Shown piece after piece: positions 36,615 through 46,120 of a stretch of 64,000 nt of DNA. The stretch's first letter is position 1, and every line of letters starts with the position of its first letter. The position numbers and the translations under genes were made by a program. Source of the DNA: SB25 sp050180705 (GTDB lineage: Bacteria > Bacteroidota > Bacteroidia > Bacteroidales > Tenuifilaceae). The notes below the pieces were generated by a model that had not been told where the DNA came from, searched no databases, and saw only the letters and a program-made list of their open reading frames with translations. Location of the stretch: assembly GCA_050180705.1 (NCBI GenBank), contig JBFXDX010000001.1, positions 186,001-250,000 on the forward strand, written 5' to 3'.

Positions 36615-38165
36615 TTAGTTGCGCATAGTAGTTATAGTTACCCGTCTTTCGGCTTTTAGCTCATTCTTGTTGACTTTTTTCATGCCTCGGGAACTTACTA
36701 GAATGGTTGGCATATCGTCGACAATAAATTCGTAACCATCGCTATTTTGGGTTCGAAGTCCGCTGAACGAACTTTCCTGCGCGTTTAGCTGAAGGGTTTC
36801 AACACCGAACGGATCGGAGCATTCAAACTCGTAGGGAAGTTCGTAAACCTTATTAACCTTATCGGTGCTTATGTAATAGTTGTCGAGTAGGAGCACTCTT
36901 TGCCCATCGGCCAAATGGTAAATAACTCTAAGGTAGCACTCTTTATTTGCACGAACCGATAGTTTCATATGTTCGCCTTCGGTAAATACTAAGTTATCGG
37001 AACCCTTGTTGGTCCAGAGCTCTACATTAAGGTCGCCACCTTCAATTTCACCCTTTGAGAATATTCGCATGTTGGCGTATGCCTCCTGGAAGTTCTCGGG
37101 TTTAACCTGAATGTTAGCCTGTGCCAATTTCTCGGTCGATAGTTTAACCTCGGAGCTTGTAATTGTTTTACCCGTTTCAATGCTACGAACAATGCAAACA
37201 ACGCGAAGGCTATTACCTTCTTCCCAGTATGTCCCCGATATTAGTGTTCCAGTAGCAGAGGCCGAACTGTTCTCGTTTATGCTAGTGCTGCTTTCGATGT
37301 TAAGGTTCAAGGCAATTAACTTTTGCTCCAAGGCAATTCGCATACGGCGCGAGAAAGGGCTATTCATTCCAGATTCCTGGAATGTAAAGTACGATAGCTT
37401 AACAGGTGCATCAAAAAGGCTTTTTTGATTTGATAGTTCGCTTGCCAGAATAGATGCAGCCTCGTCGATAGTTAAATTATCGGCCTTTCGTATTTTACTC
37501 GATTGCTGATCGAGTTCGCCATGAAGCTTGCTATACTCGGAGTACTTAACAGCATCGGCCGATGCAGTTTTATTAATGGCAACCAGTAGCGTTTGAGCCT
37601 CTTCGGCTTCGCGGAATAGGGTTTGACATTCCGACATAAGCTTTAGGGCTTCGTCGCGGCTGTTTGTGGCAATCATCTTCTCGATGGTTGCTATTTTATC
37701 GGTTATTTGGGTTAAATTACGTTTTACAACTTCGTTGTAATGGTTGCTTAAATCGGAGCGTTTGGCAAAAACAATAGCGTAGCCAGTTTTTGCTTTACTG
37801 TCGTAGACCGATTCGCTTTTAAGTCCCGAAACCTTAAGGTTACTGGCCGATGTGCTGGTTTGCTGAAAGGTTTGGTGCAGCTTATCGTCCATTTCAATTG
37901 TATTGGCAGTAGATATGGATGTAATGGTTGTTTGTATGGACTGCACAAGGTTGGTTGTTGCCAAATCGGAAAGCTGTTTAAGCAATTTGGTGGGATCTTC
38001 CTTGCTTCGGTTCTGCTCGGAGACGAATGCAATAACCCATTCGCTCTCGGGATACTTTAGCTTACGCTGATCGGCATTGGCCCACGATGGAGCTTGTGCT
38101 TGAGTACTGGTATGGATGGTGCAAAGTAAAATTGCTGAAATAATCGCAACCTTAATGTTTTTCAT
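36615..38165 (-). CDS. LPP20-like / DUF4384 periplasmic protein
   Basis: 516 residues with a signal peptide (VAIISAILLCTIHTSTQAQA). The N-terminal part (PSWANADQRKLKYPESEWVI...YDSKAKTGYAIVFAKRSDL) resembles LPP20 lipoprotein-type domains. The C-terminal part (GDLNVELWTNKGSDNLVFTE...ANKECYLRVIYHLADGQRVL) resembles DUF4384. Both occur together in Bacteroidota envelope proteins of unknown function. It has no operon partner on this strand. The 3' side to 36444 holds AACAATCAAC-type simple repeats only. Confidence 0.7.
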   Translation of the reverse strand: MKNIKVAIISAILLCTIHTSTQAQAPSWANADQRKLKYPESEWVIAFVSEQNRSKEDPTKLLKQLSDLATTNLVQSIQTTITSISTANTIEMDDKLHQTFQQTSTSASNLKVSGLKSESVYDSKAKTGYAIVFAKRSDLSNHYNEVVKRNLTQITDKIATIEKMIATNSRDEALKLMSECQTLFREAEEAQTLLVAINKTASADAVKYSEYSKLHGELDQQSSKIRKADNLTIDEAASILASELSNQKSLFDAPVKLSYFTFQESGMNSPFSRRMRIALEQKLIALNLNIESSTSINENSSASATGTLISGTYWEEGNSLRVVCIVRSIETGKTITSSEVKLSTEKLAQANIQVKPENFQEAYANMRIFSKGEIEGGDLNVELWTNKGSDNLVFTEGEHMKLSVRANKECYLRVIYHLADGQRVLLLDNYYISTDKVNKVYELPYEFECSDPFGVETLQLNAQESSFSGLRTQNSDGYEFIVDDMPTILVSSRGMKKVNKNELKAERRVTITTMRN

Positions 38166-38283
38166 AGTTCAATATTTAAATTGATAATCCTTTTCCAATG
38201 TGAATAATAATAACAATATTAGCCAATATATTTAACTTTTAAAAGTAGTGTAGGATAATCGGCAAGAGTCGTTATTAAAATTT

Positions 38284-38291
38284 TAACTTTG
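38284..38291 (+). promoter_or_regulatory. Bacteroidota -7 promoter element
   Basis: TAACTTTG fits TAnnTTTG exactly. It lies 19 bp before the ATG at 38310, giving a short leader and supporting that start over the upstream TTG at 38289. Confidence 0.5.
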
Positions 38292-38309
38292 CAGATCATA
38301 TCAACAATC

Positions 38310-39011
38310 ATGCTAAAAAGTATAAAAGTAATAGGATTCGATGCCGACGATACCCTTTGGGATAACGAAACCTTTTATCGTGAAACAGAGCATGAGTTCT
38401 GTATGCTATTGAAGGAATACCTCGGCGAGGATGAACTTAACAAGGAGCTCTATAATACCGAAATCGGTAATTTGGATCTTTATGGTTACGGAACAAAGGC
38501 CTTTACTCTTTCGTTGATCGAAACTGCAATCCGAATTTCGAAGGAAAGGGTTCCTGCATCGGTTATAAGCCAGATTATCGACTTGGGAAAAAGTCAGCTA
38601 AGCAAACCTGTAACATTGATTAATGGTGTAGAGGAAGTGTTAAGCAAACTAAAGCCTCACTACAAGCTGATAGTTGCCACTAAGGGCGATTTGCTGGATC
38701 AGGAACGCAAGTTGCATAAATCGAACCTATCGGAGTATTTCCATCATATCGAGATTATGAGCGACAAAAAGGAGCAGAACTATGCGGAGCTGCTTGCACA
38801 TCTCGATATAAAGCCCGAGGAGTTTCTTATGGTTGGCAATTCCATAAAATCGGATGTTTTGCCTGCTATTAACCTAGGCGGATTTGGCGTTTTTGTTCCT
38901 TATCATACCACTTGGCAGCATGAGTACGTGGACGAAAACAACATAATCAACGAGCGTTATCTTAAGATTGAGTCGTTAACTAAGTTACCATCGGTTTTTG
39001 GAATACGGTAA
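38310..39011 (+). CDS. HAD-superfamily hydrolase (YjjG-like phosphatase)
   Basis: 233 residues. HAD motif I reads FDADDTLW (nucleophile D11, D13), the motif II region VATKGD, and motif IV VGNSIKSDVLPA. A helical cap (about 25-110) fits a class C1 enzyme such as a nucleotidase or phosphoglycolate-phosphatase-like protein. ATG at 38310 chosen because the Bacteroidota -7 box is immediately upstream. The gene ends 7 bp from the convergent GldN-like gene stop. Confidence 0.85.
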   Translation: MLKSIKVIGFDADDTLWDNETFYRETEHEFCMLLKEYLGEDELNKELYNTEIGNLDLYGYGTKAFTLSLIETAIRISKERVPASVISQIIDLGKSQLSKPVTLINGVEEVLSKLKPHYKLIVATKGDLLDQERKLHKSNLSEYFHHIEIMSDKKEQNYAELLAHLDIKPEEFLMVGNSIKSDVLPAINLGGFGVFVPYHTTWQHEYVDENNIINERYLKIESLTKLPSVFGIR

Positions 39012-39018
39012 CGGATTT

Positions 39019-40179
39019 TTAGTTTAGCTGAACGGTAAAGAGAATTTGCCGCCTTAGTATATCCGAATCATTCGACGATGTGTAAAAGTAGCGAACGGGA
39101 GCAATTCCTGTTACCTTTTTAGTTAATTGCATGGTTGTTTCGTTGTAGTACCACTCCTCAATAAATATTACCGATTTTATTTCGGATGTGTAATCATTCT
39201 CTACGGTTCGTGCCTCATCCTGCCAAGTGTTTAAATTGGTAACCATAACAGTTACCTCCTCGAACACCTTACCTCTAGCTTCGCTTGGGGTTAAAACTTG
39301 CGAGGTATTGTAATTGGTAGCCTTGGCTTTACCCTCGAACACCTGGTTAAGCAATGTTTGAATAAATATTTTTTGGTTGAATGGATTAAAGAATGGCTCA
39401 TTCATGCTATTGGTGCTCCAGTTGTTTTCGAAATTCTTATCGCTTTGTGCAAAGCACATCTCAACAAGTTGCTTATAATTGTTATTGAAGTATGCACCAT
39501 TAAGGTTGAAAAAGTTCTCGTATTGCACCTTTGCTATCAGTTTCAAGGTCGATTTATCCGAATTAACGTTCTGTAAGTTGTAAAAGCGGAACGCTTTTCG
39601 GTATCTATAATTTCCGGGATCGTCCTCCATTTCATTAATGGTACATCTTACGGGTTCAATGGCATATACGTTTTTGGTAAATCGAAGGGGATTTAGGCTA
39701 AAAACCCAATCCTCAATAAAGTTTACCGAGGTAATATCGTCGAGAGTGATTGCTTTAACTATGGTTTGCTCTACTTCAGGATTATAGGAATCAATCACCT
39801 TGAACGTGTCCTGTCCTAGGTTTTTAAGAATTTCGTTAACCTCTAATGTTCGGCTTTGCTCAAGAACCGAATATGGGTAAAACTCGCTGTAATCGTTGGC
39901 ATTATTTACGTTGATGGTTCCATTCATTGCCTTCTCCGATAGTAGTTTCAGGTAGTTTGCACTTATTTGAATGTCGAATAAAGGCTTTGAAGTACTATCT
40001 ATTCTGGAACTATTAATGGGGTAGTTGTATATTGTGTCGAACCAAACGTGTTCGGCCATAATTAGTTTTTCGGGAAGCAGTATGTTATTATTTTGGAATC
40101 CGGGTGTTTGACTATATGCTATATTTATGCTGTAAGTTAATGTAGCCAATAGCGCGAGTTTAAACAATTTTGTATTCAT
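39019..40179 (-). CDS. GldN/PorN-like protein, T9SS component paralogue
   Basis: 386 residues with a signal peptide (LFKLALLATLTYSINIAYSQ). Two typical GldN units are seen: VNFIEDWVFSLNPLRFTKNVYAIEPVR (split, about 170-200) and VIFIEEWYYNETTMQLTKKV...GIAPVRYFY (about 345-375). GldN/PorN forms the periplasmic ring of the T9SS with GldK/PorK. Normally it is encoded in the gldKLMN operon, but no gldK, L or M gene is near, and the protein is longer than usual. It may be a paralogue or the only copy at a separate locus. It lies back to back with a sigma-factor gene. Confidence 0.75.
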   Translation of the reverse strand: MNTKLFKLALLATLTYSINIAYSQTPGFQNNNILLPEKLIMAEHVWFDTIYNYPINSSRIDSTSKPLFDIQISANYLKLLSEKAMNGTINVNNANDYSEFYPYSVLEQSRTLEVNEILKNLGQDTFKVIDSYNPEVEQTIVKAITLDDITSVNFIEDWVFSLNPLRFTKNVYAIEPVRCTINEMEDDPGNYRYRKAFRFYNLQNVNSDKSTLKLIAKVQYENFFNLNGAYFNNNYKQLVEMCFAQSDKNFENNWSTNSMNEPFFNPFNQKIFIQTLLNQVFEGKAKATNYNTSQVLTPSEARGKVFEEVTVMVTNLNTWQDEARTVENDYTSEIKSVIFIEEWYYNETTMQLTKKVTGIAPVRYFYTSSNDSDILRRQILFTVQLN

Positions 40180-40358
40180 ACGACTTTTATTAAAATTGCT
40201 TTTATTTTAGTACGAATATAGTGTTTTGTTGAGAATTAATTTGTTTATAGCGATTTATATAAATTATTTATCATAGAAATGGGGTATTTTGTCATGTTGA
40301 AATATTTATATCGATTTTTTTAAAGGATAGTGCAATAAACAAATAATAGTTCGTCAGT

Positions 40359-40943
40359 TTGGATATGAAGAGTGATAGTCCGAATTCTGGTTTAAACCAG
40401 TTTATTGCCAGCGAATATAAAAACTTGGTGCGCTATGTTAAGCAACTCATCAACGAACGCTACTATAATGTTAGCGCCGAGGATGTAGTACAGGACGTTG
40501 CTTTGAATTTATTCTCGAAACTTGACATTGATGCAAAGGTTGAGAATGTTGGAGGCTATGTTTATCGCTCTATACGGAATAAAATAGTCGACATCCGTCG
40601 AAAAAAGAAGAACGAGATGTTGCTGGAGAAGTTTAATGACGATAGCGAGGAGAGCAGCGATGATTTAATGGCAAAATTACAGCAAAAGGGTAGTGAACTC
40701 AACTTTGAGATTATTGACGATGAACAATTTTACCAAAAATTCGATGAAGCATTTAAGATGCTACCCTCTAAGCATAGGGCCATTATAATTGCCACTGAGT
40801 TTGAAGGACATTCGTTCGAGGAAATTTCCGATGAGTGGAAAATTCCGATTGGAACTTTACTTTCGTGGAAGCATAGGGGAATAAAGAAGTTAAAGGAGTA
40901 TATCAAGCTTGACGATTTTTATACAGTACACGACGAAAACTAA
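40359..40943 (+). CDS. ECF-type RNA polymerase sigma factor
   Basis: 194 residues. Region 2 reads YKNLVRYVKQLINERYYNVS and AEDVVQDVALNLFSKLD, with GYVYRSIRNKIVDIRRKKK as the -10-binding part. Region 4 reads LPSKHRAIIIATEFEGHSFE, EISDEWKIPIGTLLSWKHRG and IKKLKEYI. A 40-residue acidic linker joins them. No anti-sigma factor follows; the next gene, 20 bp downstream, is a small membrane protein that might modulate it. Divergently oriented to the GldN-like gene; PorX/PorY-linked sigma factors regulate T9SS in this phylum, so a link is possible but unproven. Confidence 0.9.
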   Translation: MDMKSDSPNSGLNQFIASEYKNLVRYVKQLINERYYNVSAEDVVQDVALNLFSKLDIDAKVENVGGYVYRSIRNKIVDIRRKKKNEMLLEKFNDDSEESSDDLMAKLQQKGSELNFEIIDDEQFYQKFDEAFKMLPSKHRAIIIATEFEGHSFEEISDEWKIPIGTLLSWKHRGIKKLKEYIKLDDFYTVHDEN

Positions 40944-40963
40944 TAACAAATAAATTTAATACT

Positions 40964-41371
40964 ATGAGAGATAGAGAAGATTGCCACAGAAATCGTTGGT
41001 TCTGGGGATTCAGAATGATTGGATGGGTAATTGTTGGATCAATTACCGCAGCAGCATTGGCTTTACTGTTTGGTTACTTTGTAATGCTTTTGTGGAACTG
41101 GCTAATGCCCGAAATTTTTGGTTTAACAACCATAACTTTTTGGCAAGCATTTGGCATAACACTGCTGGCCAGACTCGTATTTGGAGGATTTAATCATCAT
41201 GGCCATTCGAGTAAGAGATCGAGGTATGGTAAAAAACATTTTGCTAAACATTGTGGCAGAAAGTCTTGGAAGAATGGCTCGGCTAAGGATTGGCACTACT
41301 TTGATAAGTACTGGGACGAAGAGGGTGAGAAATCGTTTAAGGAGTATGTCGATCGACAGAAAAGCAACTAG
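40964..41371 (+). CDS. Small membrane protein co-transcribed with sigma factor
   Basis: 135 residues. Two hydrophobic helices (MIGWVIVGSITAAALALLFG YFV region, and FWQAFGITLLARLVFGG) are followed by a His/Lys/Arg-rich tail (HHGHSSKRSRYGKKHFAKHC) and an acidic end. Starts 20 bp after the sigma gene and shares its terminator. Similar two-gene pairs are found in Bacteroidota; the membrane protein may act as a non-canonical sigma regulator (inference). Confidence 0.7.
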   Translation: MRDREDCHRNRWFWGFRMIGWVIVGSITAAALALLFGYFVMLLWNWLMPEIFGLTTITFWQAFGITLLARLVFGGFNHHGHSSKRSRYGKKHFAKHCGRKSWKNGSAKDWHYFDKYWDEEGEKSFKEYVDRQKSN

Positions 41372-41394
41372 AATCCTTATAAGTTTCTAAAACA

Positions 41395-41430
41395 AAAGGT
41401 AGTAAGCAAATGCATTACTACCTTTCTTTA
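41395..41430. terminator. Bidirectional intrinsic terminator
   Basis: AAAGGTAGTAA (395-405) pairs perfectly with TTACTACCTTT (415-425), with flanking T-rich DNA on both strands. It separates the plus-strand sigma operon from the convergent adenylate kinase gene. Confidence 0.8.
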
Positions 41431-41452
41431 TATGTTTAAAGGTGATTATTAT

Positions 41453-42622
41453 CTACCAAGCTTGCCTTAATGTTCGGTCAATCTGATTGCATATTCTATC
41501 GAATACCTCCTCCTCGTTTCCATCGCCGGAAACCTGCTGAAGTCGATGCCGTTTTTCGTAAAAATTGCGGGCAAGCATAGTTTTCTGCTCATACTCTTCG
41601 AGACGCGAAACAATGGTTTCGGTATCCATATCGTATAGTCGGCTGCGATCGGTTTTGCTTCTAAGCGCAAGGCGCTTCATCGCTTCCAGAGGACTAACTT
41701 GCAGTTCAATTGCCGAAGTTATGGAGCTGTTCATGCGTTTTAGCATTCCTTCAACAATGTAGGCCTGAACAATTGTTCGTGGAAAACCCTTAAATATAAA
41801 TCCTCGCGATCCGGGACTTGCCTGTATCTTTTCCTCGATAAGTTTAATGGCGATTTCGTCGGGAACAATAACCCCCTTGTCCATGTATGGTTTTGCAATA
41901 CGGCCAATCTCGGTATTGTTACGGATTTCCTGGCGAAGCATCTTTCCGGTAGAGATGTAAACAAGGTTGTACTTCTCGGCCATCTTTTTAGCTTGAGTTC
42001 CTTTGCCCGATCCAGGATATCCAAAGAGAATGATGTTGACCCATCGATTCTCAAGCGATTTTTGAACCGCATTATCGAGTCGAGCCTGAACTTCCTCAAC
42101 ACTTCCTGTACCCTGAATTGGATAGCAGATTCCTTTATCCTGATAGTACTTGGCAACGGGTACTGTTTTGGAGTAGTACTCGTTTAACCGAACCTGAATA
42201 ACCTCGTCGTTGTCATCCTTACGGTTAGCAATTTGTGCTCGTGAGCGCAAACGGCGGACTAGTTCATCATCGGGAACCTCAAGGCTAAGCATACACGTGA
42301 GCGATGTGTTCATGTTCATTAATAGCCCGTCGAGAATGTAGCATTGCACGGTTGTACGAGGAAAACCATCGAAAAGAAAACCGTTGGTGTCTGTTTTCTT
42401 GGTAATCTTATTCTCGATGATTTGAACAATAAGTTCATCGGAAGCAAGACCTCCCTTCTCAATAATGTTCTTTGCCTGAATTCCAAGAGGTGTTCCCTCT
42501 GCTATTTCCTCACGGAGTATTTCACCTGTAGAGATATAGGTTAGGTTGTACTTCTTTATCAACCAATCACTTTGGGTACCTTTACCCGCACCCGGAGGTC
42601 CAAATAGTGCAATGTTAAGCAT
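41453..42622 (-). CDS. Tandem (duplicated) adenylate kinase-like protein
   Basis: 389 residues made of two adenylate kinase units. Unit 1 (about 1-190): P-loop GPPGAGKGT (8-16), STGEILREE, DGFPRT (85-90), LID-type RKDD (134-137). Unit 2 (about 194-389): P-loop GYPGSGKGT (201-209), STGKMLRQE, KGFPRT, and a LID region DRSRLYDMD in which the RxDD pair is altered. Single ADKs are 190-220 residues, so this is a true duplication-fusion. Unit 2 has Lys in place of the Asp of DGFPR and may be regulatory or have shifted specificity. ATP + AMP to 2 ADP is the expected reaction for unit 1. Confidence 0.85.
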   Translation of the reverse strand: MLNIALFGPPGAGKGTQSDWLIKKYNLTYISTGEILREEIAEGTPLGIQAKNIIEKGGLASDELIVQIIENKITKKTDTNGFLFDGFPRTTVQCYILDGLLMNMNTSLTCMLSLEVPDDELVRRLRSRAQIANRKDDNDEVIQVRLNEYYSKTVPVAKYYQDKGICYPIQGTGSVEEVQARLDNAVQKSLENRWVNIILFGYPGSGKGTQAKKMAEKYNLVYISTGKMLRQEIRNNTEIGRIAKPYMDKGVIVPDEIAIKLIEEKIQASPGSRGFIFKGFPRTIVQAYIVEGMLKRMNSSITSAIELQVSPLEAMKRLALRSKTDRSRLYDMDTETIVSRLEEYEQKTMLARNFYEKRHRLQQVSGDGNEEEVFDRICNQIDRTLRQAW

Positions 42623-42796
42623 GATAAGTTTGGGTTATTGAATTCACTACTAAAGTATGGAAAAAAACAATATGAGGAACAGAAAATTGGGAGATTTGGC
42701 AATCTGTTAATTTTAGTTTGTTGATGATGAGATAGAAAGTCTTGCATATAGATGCTTTTTACTCTTGAAATTTTAATTAGCACTGTGTCTCCAGAA

Positions 42797-42823
42797 TAAA
42801 AAAAGACGGCATTAAGCCGTCTT
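42797..42823 (-). terminator. Intrinsic terminator of the endonuclease gene
   Basis: AAGACGGC (803-810) and GCCGTCTT (816-823) form a perfect stem around ATTAA; the minus strand then runs into seven T. Confidence 0.85.
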
Positions 42824-42846
42824 CTTTATTAATATAATGGATCTGA

Positions 42847-45663
42847 TTATTGTTTCAAGAATTTCATGGTGTGATTAGCTCCCTTATCATCAGTAATCTT
42901 TACAAAATACAAACCTTTTACAAGCGATGAAATACTAATTTGTTTACTGTTATTTAGATCGCCATTAGCAATTACTTTTCCAGTAATATCAACGATAGAG
43001 TACTTCATATTAGAGCAATTGTTTGCACCAATTGTTATAAAGTCACTTGCAGGGTTTGGATATAGCGTAAATTCATTTTCGTTGGTATTAGTAATACCAT
43101 CGGACGCTGATGTTTTTAAAGTGGTCGAATACTGAGTCCATTCAATATTGTCTATTGCAACTTGTCCGGAGGAGGTGTTAACCTGAACAAATTTAAGTGT
43201 AAATGAGCCAGAAACATTTACAGAAATACTTCCAGAGTTTACAACTGAGTTTGCAGTACTACTTGTGGCTGTTTTTACAAGCACATTGTTTACGTAAACA
43301 TAAAAGTTCGCTGCTGTGCTAAATGCCTGCATATAATCAAAGGTTAGAGTACCAATACCCCCTAGTATTGTTCCAGATGTAACATAACTTAGAGGGGTTT
43401 TACCTTTACCTAAAGTTATTGATGAACCTGTAATAGATATGTCGCCTCTACAGCCACTGTAGGTCCATGTTGATCCATCTTGTCCGGTGAATGTGCCCGA
43501 AACATATGAGGTGCCAGCAGAGAAGTTATCGAAAGTCTCCATGCTTGTTGTGCTGGATTCAGTTAGAGTAGTAAATGTTGTGGATGCTTGAGTAGAGACA
43601 TTAGAACTAGCATCAAAGGCTGATACCGCAATTGTGTACGATGTAGAAGCAGTTAATCCACTTAAACTATATGATGTTGAAGTTGTTGTTGTGAGCAATG
43701 TGCCGTTTTTATATATGTTGTATCCTGTAACACCAACATTGTCGGTTGATGCTGTCCATGATATGGTTGCAGATGTTTGTGCAATATTCGATGCGGTAAG
43801 GTTGGTTGGTGCCGTTGGAGTTTGAGTATCGGCTGTACTACCGCCAGTAATAACCACGGTGTAGTCTTCAACCTCGCCATAGGAGAATGTCTCGCAGGCA
43901 GTTTGTGAACCATTATACTTCATCGATACTCTCATCCTTGTGCTAATGGCTGCGGTTCCTGAAGGAATTGTTAAAGTTCCTGTGACGGTTGTTTTGCTAG
44001 TGGCTCCTGCATCAAATACATTCTCGTTGGTATCATCGAAATCGCCATCACCATTAAGGTCAATCCATATCTTCCAGTATTCACTGTAGGTGGAACTTGC
44101 AAAGCCAGGTACTAGAGATACACTATAACTACTACCAGCAGTGGCATTGAAGGTCTTGCTTGTAAAGTCGGTGTATCCTGCAGCGGAGGATGAATTGGTT
44201 AATGATCCAACAGTTACGCTTGCTATCCATTCGTATGAGTAGTTGCTACCTTTCGAAGTACAGTAGGTTACAGTTGCTGCAGATGTGGTGGCACTTACTG
44301 TGCTGCTGGCTGAAGAAACATTACCTGCAGCATCTTTTGCTTTTACGTAGAAAGAGTACGAAGTGCTAGCAGTTAGTCCAGTAACACTATAACTTGTTGT
44401 TGTGGATGTAGCAAGTAATGTACCGTTCTTGTATATATCATATCCTGTAACACCTACATTGTCGGTTGATGCCGTCCAACTTAGGGTTAGCGAGGTTTGA
44501 GCAACACTCGATGTAGCAAGATTGGTTGGTGCAGTTGGTGCTTGTGTATCCGATGTGGAGGCAGTAGTTGTAACGCTAATTGAGCTACTAGCAGATGAAA
44601 CGTTACCTGCAGCATCTTTTGCTTTAACGTAGAATGTGTAAGATGTGCCAGCGGTTAGTCCAGTAACACTGTAAGAGGTGGTTGTTGCAGAGGCAAGCAG
44701 TGTCCCATTTTTGTATATGTCATATCCAGTAACGCCTACATTGTCGGTTGATGCTGTCCATCCTAAGGTTAATGTAGTTTGTGCAACGCTTGATGCTGCT
44801 AAGTTGGTTGGTGCAGTAGGTGCTTGCGTATCCGATGAAGTACTCCAAATTTGATTTACATATTCAGGATGATCGATAAATGGATTTCGATTGTTTTGTC
44901 TTGCATAAATTGCATTATTTCTTGCTACTTCACTAGCGCTAACAGGATCTAGTGCATTCCATGTTAAAAGAATGGTTAAGAAAGGCTCGGCAAATACTTG
45001 ATCCGTTGTTCCGTTAAACATTGCATAGGATGTGCCCCAGGTTGTAATTACATTTTGGTAGCGGGTTGCAAAGTAGAAGTACATTCGGGCAATGTCCCCT
45101 TTAAATTCATCAATCGGCTCAAATACTGTTCCAGAGTAACCAGCAGCATAACCTGAATTTGATGCAGATCCTAGCTTAGAACCATTTTGAGAAGTGTATG
45201 TAGCCGTGCCAACAACTCCATGTGGATAATTTGATCTCATACCATTCACCTTTCCATCGGTTGGAGTTATAAAATGCGCATCGGCAACCATGGGGGATGC
45301 TTCGTTGAAAATTGATTGGGGAATAATATGTTCCCGATTATAGCAATCACCCTCTGAAGAGTAGGTTCCACACTGGTCTGTGCTATAGGTAAAATTATAC
45401 GGATCGGTGCCAGATGCATTTTCGGAGTACATGTCTAAGATTGTTCCATCATTTTCATAGTAATAATCCCGATCCGAAGTTTGATAGGTTGTCCATAATC
45501 CACTATAACCAAGATTTGTGTGATCCTTGATTATGTTGTAAAGTTGGGTTTTCAATGTATAACCCGTTCCCGTTGCAGAGTCGTAATAACCTGTGGGGAT
45601 TTGTGCAAATAGAGATGACGAAATCCCTATTAATAGCACTAAGCAATTCAATTTTTTTAACAT
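42847..45663 (-). CDS. Secreted endonuclease I with FN3 and GEVED domains, T9SS-sorted
   Basis: 938 residues. A signal peptide (LVLLIGISSSLFAQ) is followed by an endonuclease_1 fold (about 25-275) with the motif NREHIIPQS (H112) and HFITPTDGKVNGMRSN (H130, N140). Two fibronectin type III domains (about 282-460, starting TQAPTAPTNLA and repeated), a GEVED domain (GDGDFDDTNENVF...SYGEVEDYTVVI), a third FN3, a jelly-roll-like section, and a T9SS domain (FTLYPNPASDFITI to MKFLKQ) follow. It likely degrades extracellular DNA or RNA for nutrient uptake. Upstream is a 17-bp tandem repeat. Confidence 0.9.
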   Translation of the reverse strand: MLKKLNCLVLLIGISSSLFAQIPTGYYDSATGTGYTLKTQLYNIIKDHTNLGYSGLWTTYQTSDRDYYYENDGTILDMYSENASGTDPYNFTYSTDQCGTYSSEGDCYNREHIIPQSIFNEASPMVADAHFITPTDGKVNGMRSNYPHGVVGTATYTSQNGSKLGSASNSGYAAGYSGTVFEPIDEFKGDIARMYFYFATRYQNVITTWGTSYAMFNGTTDQVFAEPFLTILLTWNALDPVSASEVARNNAIYARQNNRNPFIDHPEYVNQIWSTSSDTQAPTAPTNLAASSVAQTTLTLGWTASTDNVGVTGYDIYKNGTLLASATTTSYSVTGLTAGTSYTFYVKAKDAAGNVSSASSSISVTTTASTSDTQAPTAPTNLATSSVAQTSLTLSWTASTDNVGVTGYDIYKNGTLLATSTTTSYSVTGLTASTSYSFYVKAKDAAGNVSSASSTVSATTSAATVTYCTSKGSNYSYEWIASVTVGSLTNSSSAAGYTDFTSKTFNATAGSSYSVSLVPGFASSTYSEYWKIWIDLNGDGDFDDTNENVFDAGATSKTTVTGTLTIPSGTAAISTRMRVSMKYNGSQTACETFSYGEVEDYTVVITGGSTADTQTPTAPTNLTASNIAQTSATISWTASTDNVGVTGYNIYKNGTLLTTTTSTSYSLSGLTASTSYTIAVSAFDASSNVSTQASTTFTTLTESSTTSMETFDNFSAGTSYVSGTFTGQDGSTWTYSGCRGDISITGSSITLGKGKTPLSYVTSGTILGGIGTLTFDYMQAFSTAANFYVYVNNVLVKTATSSTANSVVNSGSISVNVSGSFTLKFVQVNTSSGQVAIDNIEWTQYSTTLKTSASDGITNTNENEFTLYPNPASDFITIGANNCSNMKYSIVDITGKVIANGDLNNSKQISISSLVKGLYFVKITDDKGANHTMKFLKQ

Positions 45664-45672
45664 TTTGTTTTA

Positions 45673-45740
45673 GGTTTAGTTGGTTAATTGGTTTAGTTGA
45701 TTAATTGGTTTAGTTGATTAATTGGTTAAGTTGATTTGAT
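45673..45740. repeat. 17-bp tandem repeat in 5' leader of endonuclease gene
   Basis: Four units of GGTTTAGTTGATTAATT with small changes, beginning 10 bp before the start codon on the minus strand. They lie in the untranslated leader, where copy number could affect expression. The rest of the 457-bp gap holds only AT-rich DNA and the terminator at 46062. Confidence 0.85.
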
Positions 45741-46061
45741 TGTTAATTATAATTTTTAAATTAGGTCTAATTAAGAGTGGTTTGCTCTGTGAAAAACTGT
45801 TAAATTTTGGATGACTAATATAAGGCGTTTAATGGTTAATCAATAAATAATTCGCAATGAAAAATTAACTTTTTATGTTTAATTAGTATATCATATTCTT
45901 TTTTTATGGACTATTTTTCTGTTAATATTTTAAAAGTGTAGATATAATCAATTATTTGGAGAGGGATGATTTTACTAGTTTTTTTGATATTAAATCTATA
46001 ATGTTTGAGAATACAGTTTGCTTAATTGCATTTAGAATTTATATGCATAGATATTTAAGAC

Positions 46062-46094
46062 TATAAAAAAAAGCGTAGTTTAATAACTACGCTT
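46062..46094 (-). terminator. Intrinsic terminator of the M61 peptidase gene
   Basis: AAGCGTAGTT (071-080) pairs perfectly with AACTACGCTT (085-094), followed by eight T on the minus strand. Confidence 0.85.
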
Positions 46095-46120
46095 TTGATT
46101 CTAATATTGAACGTAAAATT

